Below, one piece after another: positions 8,426 through 16,672 of a stretch of 64,000 nucleotides of DNA. A model generated the notes under the pieces. That model saw only the letters and a program-made list of their open reading frames with translations, did no database searches and was not told the origin of the DNA. The position numbers were made by a program, and so were the translations under genes. The DNA lies in assembly GCA_040769385.1 (NCBI GenBank), contig JAXGLD010000003.1, forward strand, positions 248,001-312,000, in the 5' to 3' direction. Positions within the stretch are counted from its first letter, which is position 1; the number at the start of each line of letters is the position of its first letter. This stretch comes from PHAA01 sp022706565 (GTDB lineage Bacteria; Bacillota; Syntrophomonadia; Syntrophomonadales; Syntrophomonadaceae).

Positions 8426-8478
8426 AAGAAAATATTCCGATTATCTTGAGTGAAGGATTTGGAGGTGGCTAAAAACAG

Positions 8479-9981
8479 ATGATGTATTCCAGCAGCCGGG
8501 GGGCGGCCGAAGCGGTCCCGGCAGCCCAAGCCATCAAGATGGGGATCGCCCCTGACGGCGGACTGTTTGTACCTGACCATATACCCCAAATAGATTCCGA
8601 TACACTGACTTCCTTTGGCAAAATGTTTTACGCGGAACGGGCTGAGCGCATTCTCAGCTTGTACCTGCAGGATTTCAGCCCCGGGGAGATCGCCCGGTGC
8701 GTAAGGGCGGCCTACAATTCCGGGAGTTTCGATGATGCCAGTATAGCTCCGCTGGTGCCGCTCGAGGCGGGCGTATTTGTGCAGGAATTATGGCATGGTC
8801 CCACCTGTGCCTTCAAGGATATGGCTCTGCAGATCCTTCCTCACCTCATGACTACCAGTGCCGCCAAGACCGGTGAGACGGATGAGATTGTGGTCCTGGT
8901 AGCCACCTCCGGGGATACTGGCAAGGCTGCCCTGGAGGGGTTCAAGGACGTGGACGGGATCAGGATCGTGGTATTTTACCCCCAGGATGGGGTAAGTGAA
9001 GTGCAAAAACGGCAGATGGTGACTCAGACCGGGAAAAATGTGATGGTAGCTGCAGTGGAGGGCAACTTCGATGATGCCCAAAACGGGGTCAAGCAGATAT
9101 TCGCCGATCCTGAATTCAACGGCAAGCTGGCATCCCATGGTATGAAGATGTCGTCCGCCAATTCCATCAATTGGGGCCGGCTGGTGCCCCAGATAGTCTA
9201 CTATGTTTCTGCGTATGCCGACCTGCTGGCAGGTGGCCACATCAGTCCCGGAGAAGAAATAAACGTGGTGGTGCCGACCGGCAACTTCGGCAACATCCTG
9301 GCGGCGTACTATGCTAGAAAGATGGGCATTCCCATCCACCGCCTGATATGCGCATCCAATATAAATTACGTCCTCACTGAGTTCATCAATAGCGGGATTT
9401 ACGATCGCCGGCGGGATTTTGCCCGCACCATCTCACCTTCCATGGATATCTTGATCTCCTCAAATCTCGAACGGCTCTTATTCGAAGTGACCGGACACGA
9501 TGCCGGCAAGGTGGCGAATTGGATGCGGGATCTGCAAACCCAGGGCCGCTATGAAGTGGATGATGAGGTAAAACAGCAGATACAGGCCGTCTTTTGGGGC
9601 GGTTATGCCAGCGATGAGGAAACCAAGGCCACTATCCGCAGTGTTTGGGAAAATTCCGGTTACCTGCTGGATACCCATACCGCCGTGGGGGTGAATGTCT
9701 ACCAGAAATATCTGGGCGCCAGCGGGGACCACACGGTAACCATTATCGCATCCACCGCCAACCCCTATAAATTCTCCCAGAGTGTGGCTGAAGCGATAAT
9801 AGGATCGGACCGACTGTCGGGCATGGACGAATTTGCCATCGCCCAAGCTTTGGAGGAGTATACCGGCAAGCCGATACCGGCGGCACTGAGGGATATCGAG
9901 AAGAGGCCTATTCTGCATCGGACGGTGTGTCCCAAACAGGCGATGGGCCGAGTGGTCCTGGATTATCTTCAGATTGGATAG
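8479..9981 (+). CDS. thrC: Threonine synthase
   Basis: Converts O-phosphohomoserine to threonine with pyridoxal phosphate. The 500-residue protein shows CAFKDMALQ with the PLP lysine near residue 115, VATSGDTGKAALEGF for phosphate binding, and VVVPTGNFGNILAAYYA, the glycine-rich cofactor loop. The length and the insert pattern fit the longer enzyme class seen in Clostridia and proteobacteria. Two adjacent ATGs start the frame behind GGAGGTGG. It is monocistronic and ends in a GC-rich hairpin. Together with hom and lysC it covers all threonine steps except homoserine kinase and aspartate semialdehyde dehydrogenase. Confidence 0.95.
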   Translation: MMYSSSRGAAEAVPAAQAIKMGIAPDGGLFVPDHIPQIDSDTLTSFGKMFYAERAERILSLYLQDFSPGEIARCVRAAYNSGSFDDASIAPLVPLEAGVFVQELWHGPTCAFKDMALQILPHLMTTSAAKTGETDEIVVLVATSGDTGKAALEGFKDVDGIRIVVFYPQDGVSEVQKRQMVTQTGKNVMVAAVEGNFDDAQNGVKQIFADPEFNGKLASHGMKMSSANSINWGRLVPQIVYYVSAYADLLAGGHISPGEEINVVVPTGNFGNILAAYYARKMGIPIHRLICASNINYVLTEFINSGIYDRRRDFARTISPSMDILISSNLERLLFEVTGHDAGKVANWMRDLQTQGRYEVDDEVKQQIQAVFWGGYASDEETKATIRSVWENSGYLLDTHTAVGVNVYQKYLGASGDHTVTIIASTANPYKFSQSVAEAIIGSDRLSGMDEFAIAQALEEYTGKPIPAALRDIEKRPILHRTVCPKQAMGRVVLDYLQIG

Positions 9982-9989
9982 AATAGAGA

Positions 9990-10022
9990 AGGCCCGGGTA
10001 TGAGCCCGGGCCTCTGACCTTC
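9990..10022 (+). terminator. Hairpin terminator after thrC
   Basis: AGGCCCGGG and CCCGGGCCT form a very strong stem with a 6-base loop. The following T content is poor (CTGACCTTCTT). The remaining bases up to 10184 hold nothing I can support. Confidence 0.6.
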
Positions 10023-10184
10023 TTAATAGGCCGATAGCTGTGTTGTTATGGAAAGCCCAATCATTGACGTATCCCAAGTAGGCCTCAGATACTACCCTCC
10101 AATTGCCTTGCACCAAGCCCCTTTTGGTCGGTCTGCCAATATGGATTAGGTTGGCGCTTCCGAGACCGGCGATTGCAGACAATT

Positions 10185-11393
10185 TTAGCCCTTTATGAAA
10201 CGCTCCATCAGCTGAGGGCCGCTTTCGTAGAATTTTCCCGCCAAAGCGCTCTCTTCGTCGTATCCTGCCACTGGAGATGGATAGGGATGTTTCTTATCAT
10301 AGATCAAGAACGGCACCGGCTCGCTGGTGTGGGTGCGCACCGCTATCGGGGTGCGGTGATCGGGGACCACCATGATCCTGATATCATCGAACTGGTCCAG
10401 AGCCCCGATAACCCGGCCTACCACCTCTGTATCCACCTGCTCGATCGCCCATATCTTTTTCTCCAATTCCCCCTGGTGTCCAGCTTCATCGGGGGATTCG
10501 ATATGCACATATACAAAATCCTGTCCCTGCCTGAGTTCATTCAAAGCCGCCTCGGCCTTGCCGGCAAAATTGGTGATGATAGCTCCAGTAGCTCCTTCCA
10601 CCTTAATGGGCTTAAGCCCGGCGCAAATGCCTAACCCCTTTACCAGGTCGACCGCCGCTACTACCGAGCCCCGTACGCCGTATGCATCCCAGAAACTGTC
10701 CAGGGCCGGCCGCGTGCCATGGCCCCACAGCCAGGCGGAGGTAGCGGGATTTAACCCCTGGGCCTGGCGCTCTTTGTTAATAGGGTGGCCAGCCAGAATT
10801 TTCTCGCTTTTTAGCATTAGTTCCTTAAGAGCGCTGCTGTCTTCCCCTTGGGGCAGGTAACCGCCCACTTGGCGGCTCGATATATCATGGGGAGGGGTTA
10901 GTTGCAAGGACTTCTTCGCTGCGTTTTTCCATATCAATAAGTTCCGGTAGCTGATACCGGCATGAAAGCAGAATTCTTCGTTGTCCAGTTCTTTCTTCAG
11001 GGCAGCGATCAGCACCGCTGACTCAGCCGAGGAAATTTCCCCGGAGGAGTAGTCGACCATGCTCTTGTCTCCATATTCCTGCTCGGCTGACAGGGTAACC
11101 AGATTGCAGCGAATAGCCAAGTCATTAGGGCCCAGCTCTACTCCCATGCTGACTGCTTCCAGGGGCGAGCGGCCGGTGTAGTATTTTTCCGGGGCATAAC
11201 CCATAACCGAAAGATTCGCCACGTCACTCCCCGGGGGAAAACCGGCCGGAATGGTCCGGACCAAGCCAATCTCGGCCGAAGAGGCCAAGCGGTCCAGGTT
11301 GGGAGTCCTGGCTGCCTGCAGCGGGGTACGATCACCCAGCTCGGGTATCTTGTAATCAGCCATGCCATCGGCTAGAATAAGCAGGTATTTCAT
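10185..11393 (-). CDS. apgM: Cofactor-independent phosphoglycerate mutase (ApgM type)
   Basis: A 402-residue member of the alkaline-phosphatase superfamily that interconverts 3- and 2-phosphoglycerate without 2,3-bisphosphoglycerate, in glycolysis and gluconeogenesis. The N-terminus (MKYLLILADGMADY) provides the first metal Asp; FPPGSDVANLSVMGY contains the catalytic serine (GSDVAN); VHIESPDEAGHQGE and VPDHRTP carry the other metal ligands. This is the archaeal-type enzyme, also common in Clostridia, and differs from GpmI. The start at 11393 follows AGGTGG; the open frame extends 26 codons further upstream without family similarity. Confidence 0.93.
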   Translation of the reverse strand: MKYLLILADGMADYKIPELGDRTPLQAARTPNLDRLASSAEIGLVRTIPAGFPPGSDVANLSVMGYAPEKYYTGRSPLEAVSMGVELGPNDLAIRCNLVTLSAEQEYGDKSMVDYSSGEISSAESAVLIAALKKELDNEEFCFHAGISYRNLLIWKNAAKKSLQLTPPHDISSRQVGGYLPQGEDSSALKELMLKSEKILAGHPINKERQAQGLNPATSAWLWGHGTRPALDSFWDAYGVRGSVVAAVDLVKGLGICAGLKPIKVEGATGAIITNFAGKAEAALNELRQGQDFVYVHIESPDEAGHQGELEKKIWAIEQVDTEVVGRVIGALDQFDDIRIMVVPDHRTPIAVRTHTSEPVPFLIYDKKHPYPSPVAGYDEESALAGKFYESGPQLMERFIKG

Positions 11394-11529
11394 GAAAGCC
11401 ACCTCGGTTGAAATGATATTCACCAGTATAACATAATGGGAGGGGCAATCATGAGTATATAATCCTCGCACCCTATAAACAGCCCTTTGAGGGCCTTCCG
11501 AACCAGGGGAGAAATTGGCGGAAACCGGG

Positions 11530-11558
11530 TTGACTACTATGGAACCTGATGATATAAT
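11530..11558 (+). promoter_or_regulatory. Promoter for the tRNA-Asp-Phe-Gly unit
   Basis: TTGACT, 17-base spacer, TATAAT; the first tRNA begins 12 bases downstream. Confidence 0.8.
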
Positions 11559-11570
11559 AAACTTCGTTGC

Positions 11571-11646
11571 GGAGCCGTGGTGTAGCGGTTAACATGCCGG
11601 CCTGTCAAGCCGGAGAGCGTGGGTTCAAATCCCATCGGCTTCGCCA
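11571..11646 (+). tRNA. tRNA-Asp (anticodon GTC)
   Basis: The acceptor GGAGCCG pairs with CGGCTTC. The anticodon loop CTGTCAA gives GTC. The T loop is TTCAAAT and a GCCA end is encoded. First gene of a three-tRNA unit. Confidence 0.95.
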
Positions 11647-11677
11647 TATTTAATCTTGAAGCGAGTTCAGGTTGCTC

Positions 11678-11753
<76 letters not shown>

Positions 11754-11756
11754 TGC

Positions 11757-11831
11757 GCGGAAGTGGCTCAGTGGTAGAGCATCGCCTTGCCAAGGCGAGG
11801 GTCGCGAGTTCGAATCTCGTCTTCCGCTCCA
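11757..11831 (+). tRNA. tRNA-Gly (anticodon GCC)
   Basis: The acceptor GCGGAAG pairs with CTTCCGC. The loop TTGCCAA gives GCC, the T loop is TTCGAAT and TCCA is encoded. It lies 3 bases after tRNA-Phe. Confidence 0.95.
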
Positions 11832-11842
11832 TTGTAGTTCAG

Positions 11843-11870
11843 GCGTTACCCAGGGTAACGCTTTTGTTTT
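11843..11870 (+). terminator. Intrinsic terminator after tRNA-Gly
   Basis: GCGTTACCC pairs with GGGTAACGC over a minimal loop, followed by TTTTGTTTT. Confidence 0.85.
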
Positions 11871-11872
11871 GC

Positions 11873-11902
11873 TTGCCAAGCCAGAACAAAGTTTGATATA
11901 AT
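11873..11902 (+). promoter_or_regulatory. Promoter for tRNA-Cys
   Basis: TTGCCA, 18-base spacer, TATAAT, beginning just after the preceding terminator. Confidence 0.7.
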
Positions 11903-11927
11903 CTAGTTTGCGTTTAAGCGCAAATAT

Positions 11928-12003
11928 GGGCGGGTGGCGAAGAGGCTAACGCTGTGGTCTGCAAAATCACCATTCACCGGTTCGAATCCGGTCCCGCCCT
12001 CCA
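11928..12003 (+). tRNA. tRNA-Cys (anticodon GCA)
   Basis: The acceptor GGGCGGG pairs with CCCGCCC. The anticodon loop CTGCAAA gives GCA. The discriminator is U and CCA is encoded. It has its own promoter and terminator. Confidence 0.95.
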
Positions 12004-12016
12004 TCAAGAAAAAATA

Positions 12017-12048
12017 CCTCCCTGGCAATGCCAGGGAGGCTTTTTGTT
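12017..12048. terminator. Bidirectional terminator between tRNA-Cys and the nitroreductase
   Basis: CCTCCCTGGC pairs with GCCAGGGAGG around AAT. T-rich tracts lie on both sides (TTTTTGTTT on the plus strand, TATTTTTTC on the minus strand), so it can serve both converging units. Confidence 0.85.
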
Positions 12049-12056
12049 TCATATGC

Positions 12057-12575
12057 CTACCACCGTTCCCATTTGACTATTTCAGACAGCGGCCGGCGTT
12101 CGCGCGGTTCCGGATCTTCATCCGCTTTGCCGATAGGCACCACAGAGATCACCCGGAAGTGGTCAGGCAGTCCCAGGAGTTCTCTTACCTTCTTTTCACT
12201 AAAACCGCCCATCCAGCAGGAACCATATCCCAAGGCCCGGGCGGCCAACAGTATGTTCTGAGTCGCATTAGCGCCGTCCATGAGCAGGAAGTGGGTCATG
12301 CCTTTTTCGCCGTACTTCTCGCAACGGTTGGGGTCAGCGCACACAACAATCACCGCCGGGGCGGTATCCAGCGATTCCTGGTCGAAAGCAGCCGCTTTCA
12401 GTTGTTTGCGTTGGGCAGGGTCTCTCACCACTACAAAGTAGCAGGGCTGCAAATTGCCGGCGGAGGGGGCCCAGCGCCCCGCTTCCAAGATGGTCGTCAA
12501 GTCCTGCTCATCTACTGGATCGGGTTTGAATTTCCTGATACTGCGGCGGGTCATAATAGTCTCGATACAGTCCAA
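12057..12575 (-). CDS. Nitroreductase-family flavoprotein
   Basis: A 172-residue FMN-dependent nitroreductase fold. RRSIRKFKPDPV is the FMN-phosphate-binding N-terminus, AGRWAPSAGNLQPCYFVVV the second FMN motif, and GYGSCWMGGF the C-terminal flavin loop. The short length fits the minimal, homodimeric type common in anaerobes. The substrate is unknown. TTG at 12575 stands nine bases behind GAGGAG; an in-frame TTG at 12584 would overlap that site. It is transcribed alone and converges on the tRNA-Cys terminator. Confidence 0.88.
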   Translation of the reverse strand: MDCIETIMTRRSIRKFKPDPVDEQDLTTILEAGRWAPSAGNLQPCYFVVVRDPAQRKQLKAAAFDQESLDTAPAVIVVCADPNRCEKYGEKGMTHFLLMDGANATQNILLAARALGYGSCWMGGFSEKKVRELLGLPDHFRVISVVPIGKADEDPEPRERRPLSEIVKWERW

Positions 12576-12729
12576 AAAGATCAACTCCTCTCAAATGTTA
12601 ATGGTGGTGGCACCCTTGCAAAAAGGCTGTTCATTTGGTAAACTAATCACCGTGCAATGGACCTCAATATGGTACATTTCAGTTTTAGTATAACCTCGCC
12701 GCGTTGGTCCATGCAACGATTACAATCAT

Positions 12730-12816
12730 GCCCGGGTGGCGGAATAGGCAGACGCACGGGACTTAAAATCCCGCGGCCGCAAGGCCGTGCCGGTTCGACC
12801 CCGGCCTCGGGCACCA
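12730..12816 (+). tRNA. tRNA-Leu (anticodon TAA)
   Basis: The acceptor GCCCGGG pairs with CTCGGGC (one mismatch-tolerant end). The anticodon loop CTTAAAA gives TAA, with a long variable arm (class II) and an encoded ACCA. Confidence 0.95.
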
Positions 12817-12832
12817 ATATCAAGCACGAAAA

Positions 12833-12866
12833 TACCGAAGGTTTAAAGCCTTCGGCATTTTTGTTT
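12833..12866 (+). terminator. Intrinsic terminator after tRNA-Leu
   Basis: CCGAAGG pairs with CCTTCGG around TTTAAAG, followed by CATTTTTGTTT. Confidence 0.85.
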
Positions 12867-12879
12867 GAGGTGTTAACAA

Positions 12880-13168
12880 TTACTTGATAGGAAGGGGATT
12901 CGACTGAACCTTTCTCCGTAGCTCGCATATAAAAAAGACTGTCAGGTAGGACAAGGCCACCACCAGTAAGTATTTTCCGAATATGTGCATTTTGAGGTCA
13001 ATGAACAACCATGTAAAAAAAGTGACCGGCAAATAGTGAAAAACATAAATTGTGAAGGAAGCGTTGTATGTCAGCGAGGCATGGAACGGGATGAGAGTCA
13101 GGACAACCAGCACCCCTCAGCCAATCTATATAATACAGCCGTTTGTTTTCCATGTTTTCAGACAGCAT
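12880..13168 (-). pseudogene. Remnant of a membrane acyltransferase (acyltransferase-3 type)
   Basis: Reading the minus strand, ATG at 13168 (or 13153) begins a typical acyltransferase-3 N-terminus (ENKRLYYIDWLRG). One base too many in a GGGG run (about 13113) shifts the frame, after which the reading continues in another frame as VLVVLTLIPFHASLTYNA and then jumps to the family's C-terminal helices (FTIYVFHYLPVTFFTWLF). The roughly 250 central residues are absent. So a frameshift and a large internal deletion have both occurred. About 90 residues remain out of the usual 350 or so. The 264 bases between this remnant and the next gene hold nothing else recognisable. Confidence 0.65.
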
Positions 13169-13432
13169 ATTGTCGCTCAGGCTGACCCCTCAATTCTGTT
13201 GACAATTATTACATATCACATGCTCCAGTCATTTGGGGTATTGCCCCGATCCGTTGTGGTTCATCATTGTGGGAATATCTCCCCGTCGCAGCCAGGTTTT
13301 GCGGTCCTTCAAGAACATAATACCATAAGGATTTGGCAGATAATAAAGGTGTGAATTGCTGATAACGGAGCCAATATACTTGAGCCGATATTTGCCGGCG
13401 GGACCGTGCCCACATGGATAAGGAGAATTGAG

Positions 13433-14587
13433 ATGAGGCGCACCGAAGCCAAGGTCGAATTAAATGGATGGACCGGGACGGTATCAATCGATGAACCGGT
13501 TTTGCGCTACCCGGGCAATCCCATATTGACGTGTCATGATGTCAATCAGGCGTGGGGCGGCGATAGCCATTTTAATACTTATACTGTTCATAATGCGGGG
13601 ATGGCTGAAGCGACGGGGGGTGGCATTAAGCATACCGTAATGCTCTTCCGGTCTCATATCGCTGATGGCCGCAGTGTAATTGGCAAGGCGGTGAGTAAAG
13701 ACGGTTTGTGCGATTGGGTGGTAGACCCCCGGCCGTTTTTATTGCCCGCCACCGCTAATGATATATATGCGCCGGGCGTCGATATAGAGGCCGTGATCGA
13801 GGCAGAGGCGGGCGGGGTGGAAGACATGCGGGTGAATCCCGTAGGTGCCGATTCATATGTATTGACCTACAGTGGCTACCACGAACAGATTCCTGACCGA
13901 GTCAAGGTTATGATGGCTGTAACCAGGGACTTTAAGACAATTGTCCGCTATGGCCCAATTTCCCAGCAGGATATGCGCAATGTGGTCATATTTCCTGAAC
14001 CGGACAGACATGGACAATGGATCGCGCTGCTGCGCCCCAACGACAAAGCCAGGGAAAGCTCCGGTTCCGAACATATTGGCGGTTCATTTGGGGAAATCTG
14101 CGCCGGGTTTGCTCCGCATCCTACCGGACCATGGGAAATCGGCGCTGTAGTTATGCGAAGTGGTCACGGTCCCAGTGCATTTCAGGCCAAGATGGGACCA
14201 GGCGCCCCGCCTATCCGGACTAGATTTGGGTGGCTGAATATTTTTCATGGGGTACGTTCGACCATGGCCGGCCACCCTTATACCCTGGGAGTGGCATTCC
14301 ATGACCTTGAGGATCCCATCAATCCCGGTAAAATATGTATGAGCGCCAAACCGATACTGATGCCCACCGCGAGTGATTGTGTGGTGGGAGAAACCGATTA
14401 TATCCACGTACCCAACGTGGTATTCAGCTGCGGAGCTTTGGCTGGCCAGGACGATACGATCGCCATATATTATGGCGGCAACGATACGGTTATGAATGTC
14501 GGCCTGGCCAATATACGGGTATTGAACGAGATGTGCGAGGTATTCCCTTTGGATGCTGTTACCGGCCAACACCTATATTCTTTGTAA
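13433..14587 (+). CDS. GH130-family glycoside phosphorylase or hydrolase
   Basis: A 384-residue five-bladed-propeller enzyme of the GH130 type. RYPGNPILTCHDV at the N-terminus, the FNTYTVHNAG segment, the GHGPSAFQAKMGPGAPPIRT stretch that lines the active site, and IYYGGNDTVMNVGLA near the C-terminus are family landmarks. GH130 members phosphorolyse or hydrolyse beta-mannosides such as mannosyl-glucose or mannobiose. Which one acts here cannot be told from motifs. ATG at 13433 has AAGGAGA upstream. No sugar transporter or mannose gene is next to it; it stands between an acyltransferase relic and an antiporter, so it may have been acquired or left behind. Confidence 0.8.
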   Translation: MRRTEAKVELNGWTGTVSIDEPVLRYPGNPILTCHDVNQAWGGDSHFNTYTVHNAGMAEATGGGIKHTVMLFRSHIADGRSVIGKAVSKDGLCDWVVDPRPFLLPATANDIYAPGVDIEAVIEAEAGGVEDMRVNPVGADSYVLTYSGYHEQIPDRVKVMMAVTRDFKTIVRYGPISQQDMRNVVIFPEPDRHGQWIALLRPNDKARESSGSEHIGGSFGEICAGFAPHPTGPWEIGAVVMRSGHGPSAFQAKMGPGAPPIRTRFGWLNIFHGVRSTMAGHPYTLGVAFHDLEDPINPGKICMSAKPILMPTASDCVVGETDYIHVPNVVFSCGALAGQDDTIAIYYGGNDTVMNVGLANIRVLNEMCEVFPLDAVTGQHLYSL

Positions 14588-14727
14588 CTGCCGGCCCAGA
14601 CCCGAAAAGGAACGTACCGACTTAACTTGCGCGTGATGCCTGAAGTACAACATTTATGACCGAGCAACCATTATAATATTAATATCCCTAACGATGTATC
14701 TACTGCTTATGAGGGTATTCAAACAAG

Positions 14728-15759
14728 ATGGGCAAATATTTGAGGATCTTATTGCTGGCAATTCCCTTCAGCATCTATTTTCGTTACGCGGGTAACGATC
14801 TAGCCACATTTTTTACCGCCTGTCTTTCGATCGTTCCACTGGCGGGACTGATGGGGGAGGCCACTGAAAGCCTGGCCTGCCATACCGGTGAGCGAATCGG
14901 GGGACTCCTCAACGCCACTTTTGGCAATGCTACCGAGTTGCTGATCACCATATTCGCGCTGCGAGCAGGCTTGTTTGATGTAGTGAAGGCTTCAATCGCT
15001 GGAAGCATACTCGGCAATATATTGCTGGTACTGGGTTTTTCCATTATGCTCGGGGGATTGAGAAACGGGGAGCAGAAGTTCGACCGGGTCCATTTCAGCA
15101 ACCAGACCAGTCTGATGTTCCTGGCGATCATCGCCTTGGTCATACCGGCGGTATTCTTTCCCGGGGGGCAGCAGCATCACGCCCTGGAGGAATTCAGCTT
15201 GATTGTTGCAGTTATACTGCTGCTGTTGTACTTGGCAGGCTTGTGGTTTGCCAAGGACCGGCCCATGCATGATATCTGTGAAGTCGAACAGGAGACCAAT
15301 CAATGGAGCATCGGCAAGGGTGTTGCCTTGCTAGCTATAAGTACGGGATTGATCGCCCTGGAAAGTGAATTGTTGGTGGGGGGTATCGAGAGTGTGACTG
15401 AGACCCTGGGATGGTCGCAATTCTTCATTGGAATAATAATCATTCCAGTAATAGGTAATGCGGCCGAACATTTCACTGCAATATCGGTAGCCCTTAAAAA
15501 CCGTATGAATCTTTCGTTTGAAATTGCCATGGGCTCCAGTACTCAAATAGCCATGCTGGTGACCCCCATCCTGGTCCTGCTCAGCTTCGCTTTCGGCACC
15601 CCGATGACCATAATGTTCAATTATTACGAGTTGGTGGTGCTGGCTCTGGCGGTAGTCATTTCGCAATTTATCAGCATCGATGGCGAGTCCAACTGGTTCG
15701 AAGGGGTGTTGCTGGTGGCCGCCTATGTCATAATCGCGATCGCATTCTTTTTGGTGTAA
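14728..15759 (+). CDS. Ca2+/H+ antiporter (CaCA/CAX family)
   Basis: A 343-residue integral membrane protein with about eleven helices. The two inverted alpha repeats of the cation exchanger family are clear: GLLNATFGNATELLI near residue 58 and IPVIGNAAEHFTAI near residue 237. Each carries the Asn/Glu pair that binds the cation. It probably exports Ca2+ in exchange for protons. The Shine-Dalgarno is weak (GAGGG 13 bases away); a TATAAT lies at 14672 without a good -35. It is convergent with the following gene, six bases apart. Confidence 0.92.
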   Translation: MGKYLRILLLAIPFSIYFRYAGNDLATFFTACLSIVPLAGLMGEATESLACHTGERIGGLLNATFGNATELLITIFALRAGLFDVVKASIAGSILGNILLVLGFSIMLGGLRNGEQKFDRVHFSNQTSLMFLAIIALVIPAVFFPGGQQHHALEEFSLIVAVILLLLYLAGLWFAKDRPMHDICEVEQETNQWSIGKGVALLAISTGLIALESELLVGGIESVTETLGWSQFFIGIIIIPVIGNAAEHFTAISVALKNRMNLSFEIAMGSSTQIAMLVTPILVLLSFAFGTPMTIMFNYYELVVLALAVVISQFISIDGESNWFEGVLLVAAYVIIAIAFFLV

Positions 15760-15765
15760 ATGCGA

Positions 15766-16365
15766 TTAGGTATCAATGGTACGGCATTCCATGAACACCA
15801 GGTATTTTTCGCCCAACATCTCACGTTTGACATTGGTATTGACAGCATAGCACCATTCCACCAGTACAGAACTGTTGGCAAATATGGCACTCCGTTGCGC
15901 TGATCTGATCCGGGCAGCATATTTGAGCAGTTCCTGCACCTCGCCATCTTCTAAGAAGGAACTGTTTCCATAGGTGCTATAATCGTTATTCATATGGTTG
16001 ACAATAATGGTCAGGTCTTTGTGACCGCGCGTAGTCAGGTTCCAGAGATCCTTGTCCACGGCTTCGATGATGGTGCGGTTTTCCTGGATATCTATCACCC
16101 CGCTTTTTATAGCCACGAAATAAGGATAATAGATCACCAGGTCATTCTCTGCCAGGTTGGCCAGGAATTCTCTTCCTTGGGCCATCGCCTCCTCGGCGGT
16201 CACACCGATGGCACGGGGAAGATTGAAATCCTTACCGGTTTGAACGGCTGCCCGCACCGTCCACAGCAGATTCGGATCCAGGGATTCTTCTCCGGTGAAA
16301 TGCCGCCATGGTACGGAAGGTATGTTCATTTTGTCGAGTTCATAGAATCCTTCCAATTTGTTCAT
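15766..16365 (-). CDS. Conserved protein of unknown function
   Basis: A 199-residue soluble protein with no signal peptide, membrane segment or motif I can name. It begins MNKLEGFYELDKMNIPSVPW; the pattern of a WTVR stretch followed by a GVTAEEA segment and then a YYPYFVA segment seems familiar from uncharacterised proteins of anaerobic Firmicutes, but I cannot assign a fold. ATG at 16365 is preceded by GAGGAGG, a strong site. It is divergent from nothing obvious: the 307 bases upstream to the hydrogenase hold only the hydA terminator and no supportable gene. Confidence 0.65.
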   Translation of the reverse strand: MNKLEGFYELDKMNIPSVPWRHFTGEESLDPNLLWTVRAAVQTGKDFNLPRAIGVTAEEAMAQGREFLANLAENDLVIYYPYFVAIKSGVIDIQENRTIIEAVDKDLWNLTTRGHKDLTIIVNHMNNDYSTYGNSSFLEDGEVQELLKYAARIRSAQRSAIFANSSVLVEWCYAVNTNVKREMLGEKYLVFMECRTIDT

Positions 16366-16617
16366 TTCCAGCCTCCTCGCCAATCCCAAACAATACAATG
16401 CAGGCTTCTTTCTATCTAACAGTCGACGGTATCAAAGCGGGTCCCATAATCCTTGCCTAAAGTAATCGATGCTGTGGATAGGGTGAGATCATGTTTCCGG
16501 TTACAAGGGCTGGTATGAAATTAAGGATAAGTATTGGGTGAATATGTTGGGATATTTCGCCGATGGGTGGAAGAATTCCTGCAATTGTCTGGCGTACACA
16601 ATAATTAGTAATCTGAG

Positions 16618-16653
16618 GCAAAAGAATGCCAGAAGCGCATCGGCCTCTGGCAT
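16618..16653 (-). terminator. Intrinsic terminator after the hydrogenase gene
   Basis: On the minus strand ATGCCAG pairs with CTGGCAT and runs into TCTTTTGCC. It lies about 20 bases after the hydrogenase stop codon. Confidence 0.7.
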
Positions 16654-16672
16654 CATGGTCACAGTTTCTTAT

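Noticed and set aside
9478..10182. Minus-strand ORF across thrC end and intergenic region
   Set aside because: Mostly antisense to thrC; the 60-residue intergenic part looks somewhat protein-like but has no start site or family match.
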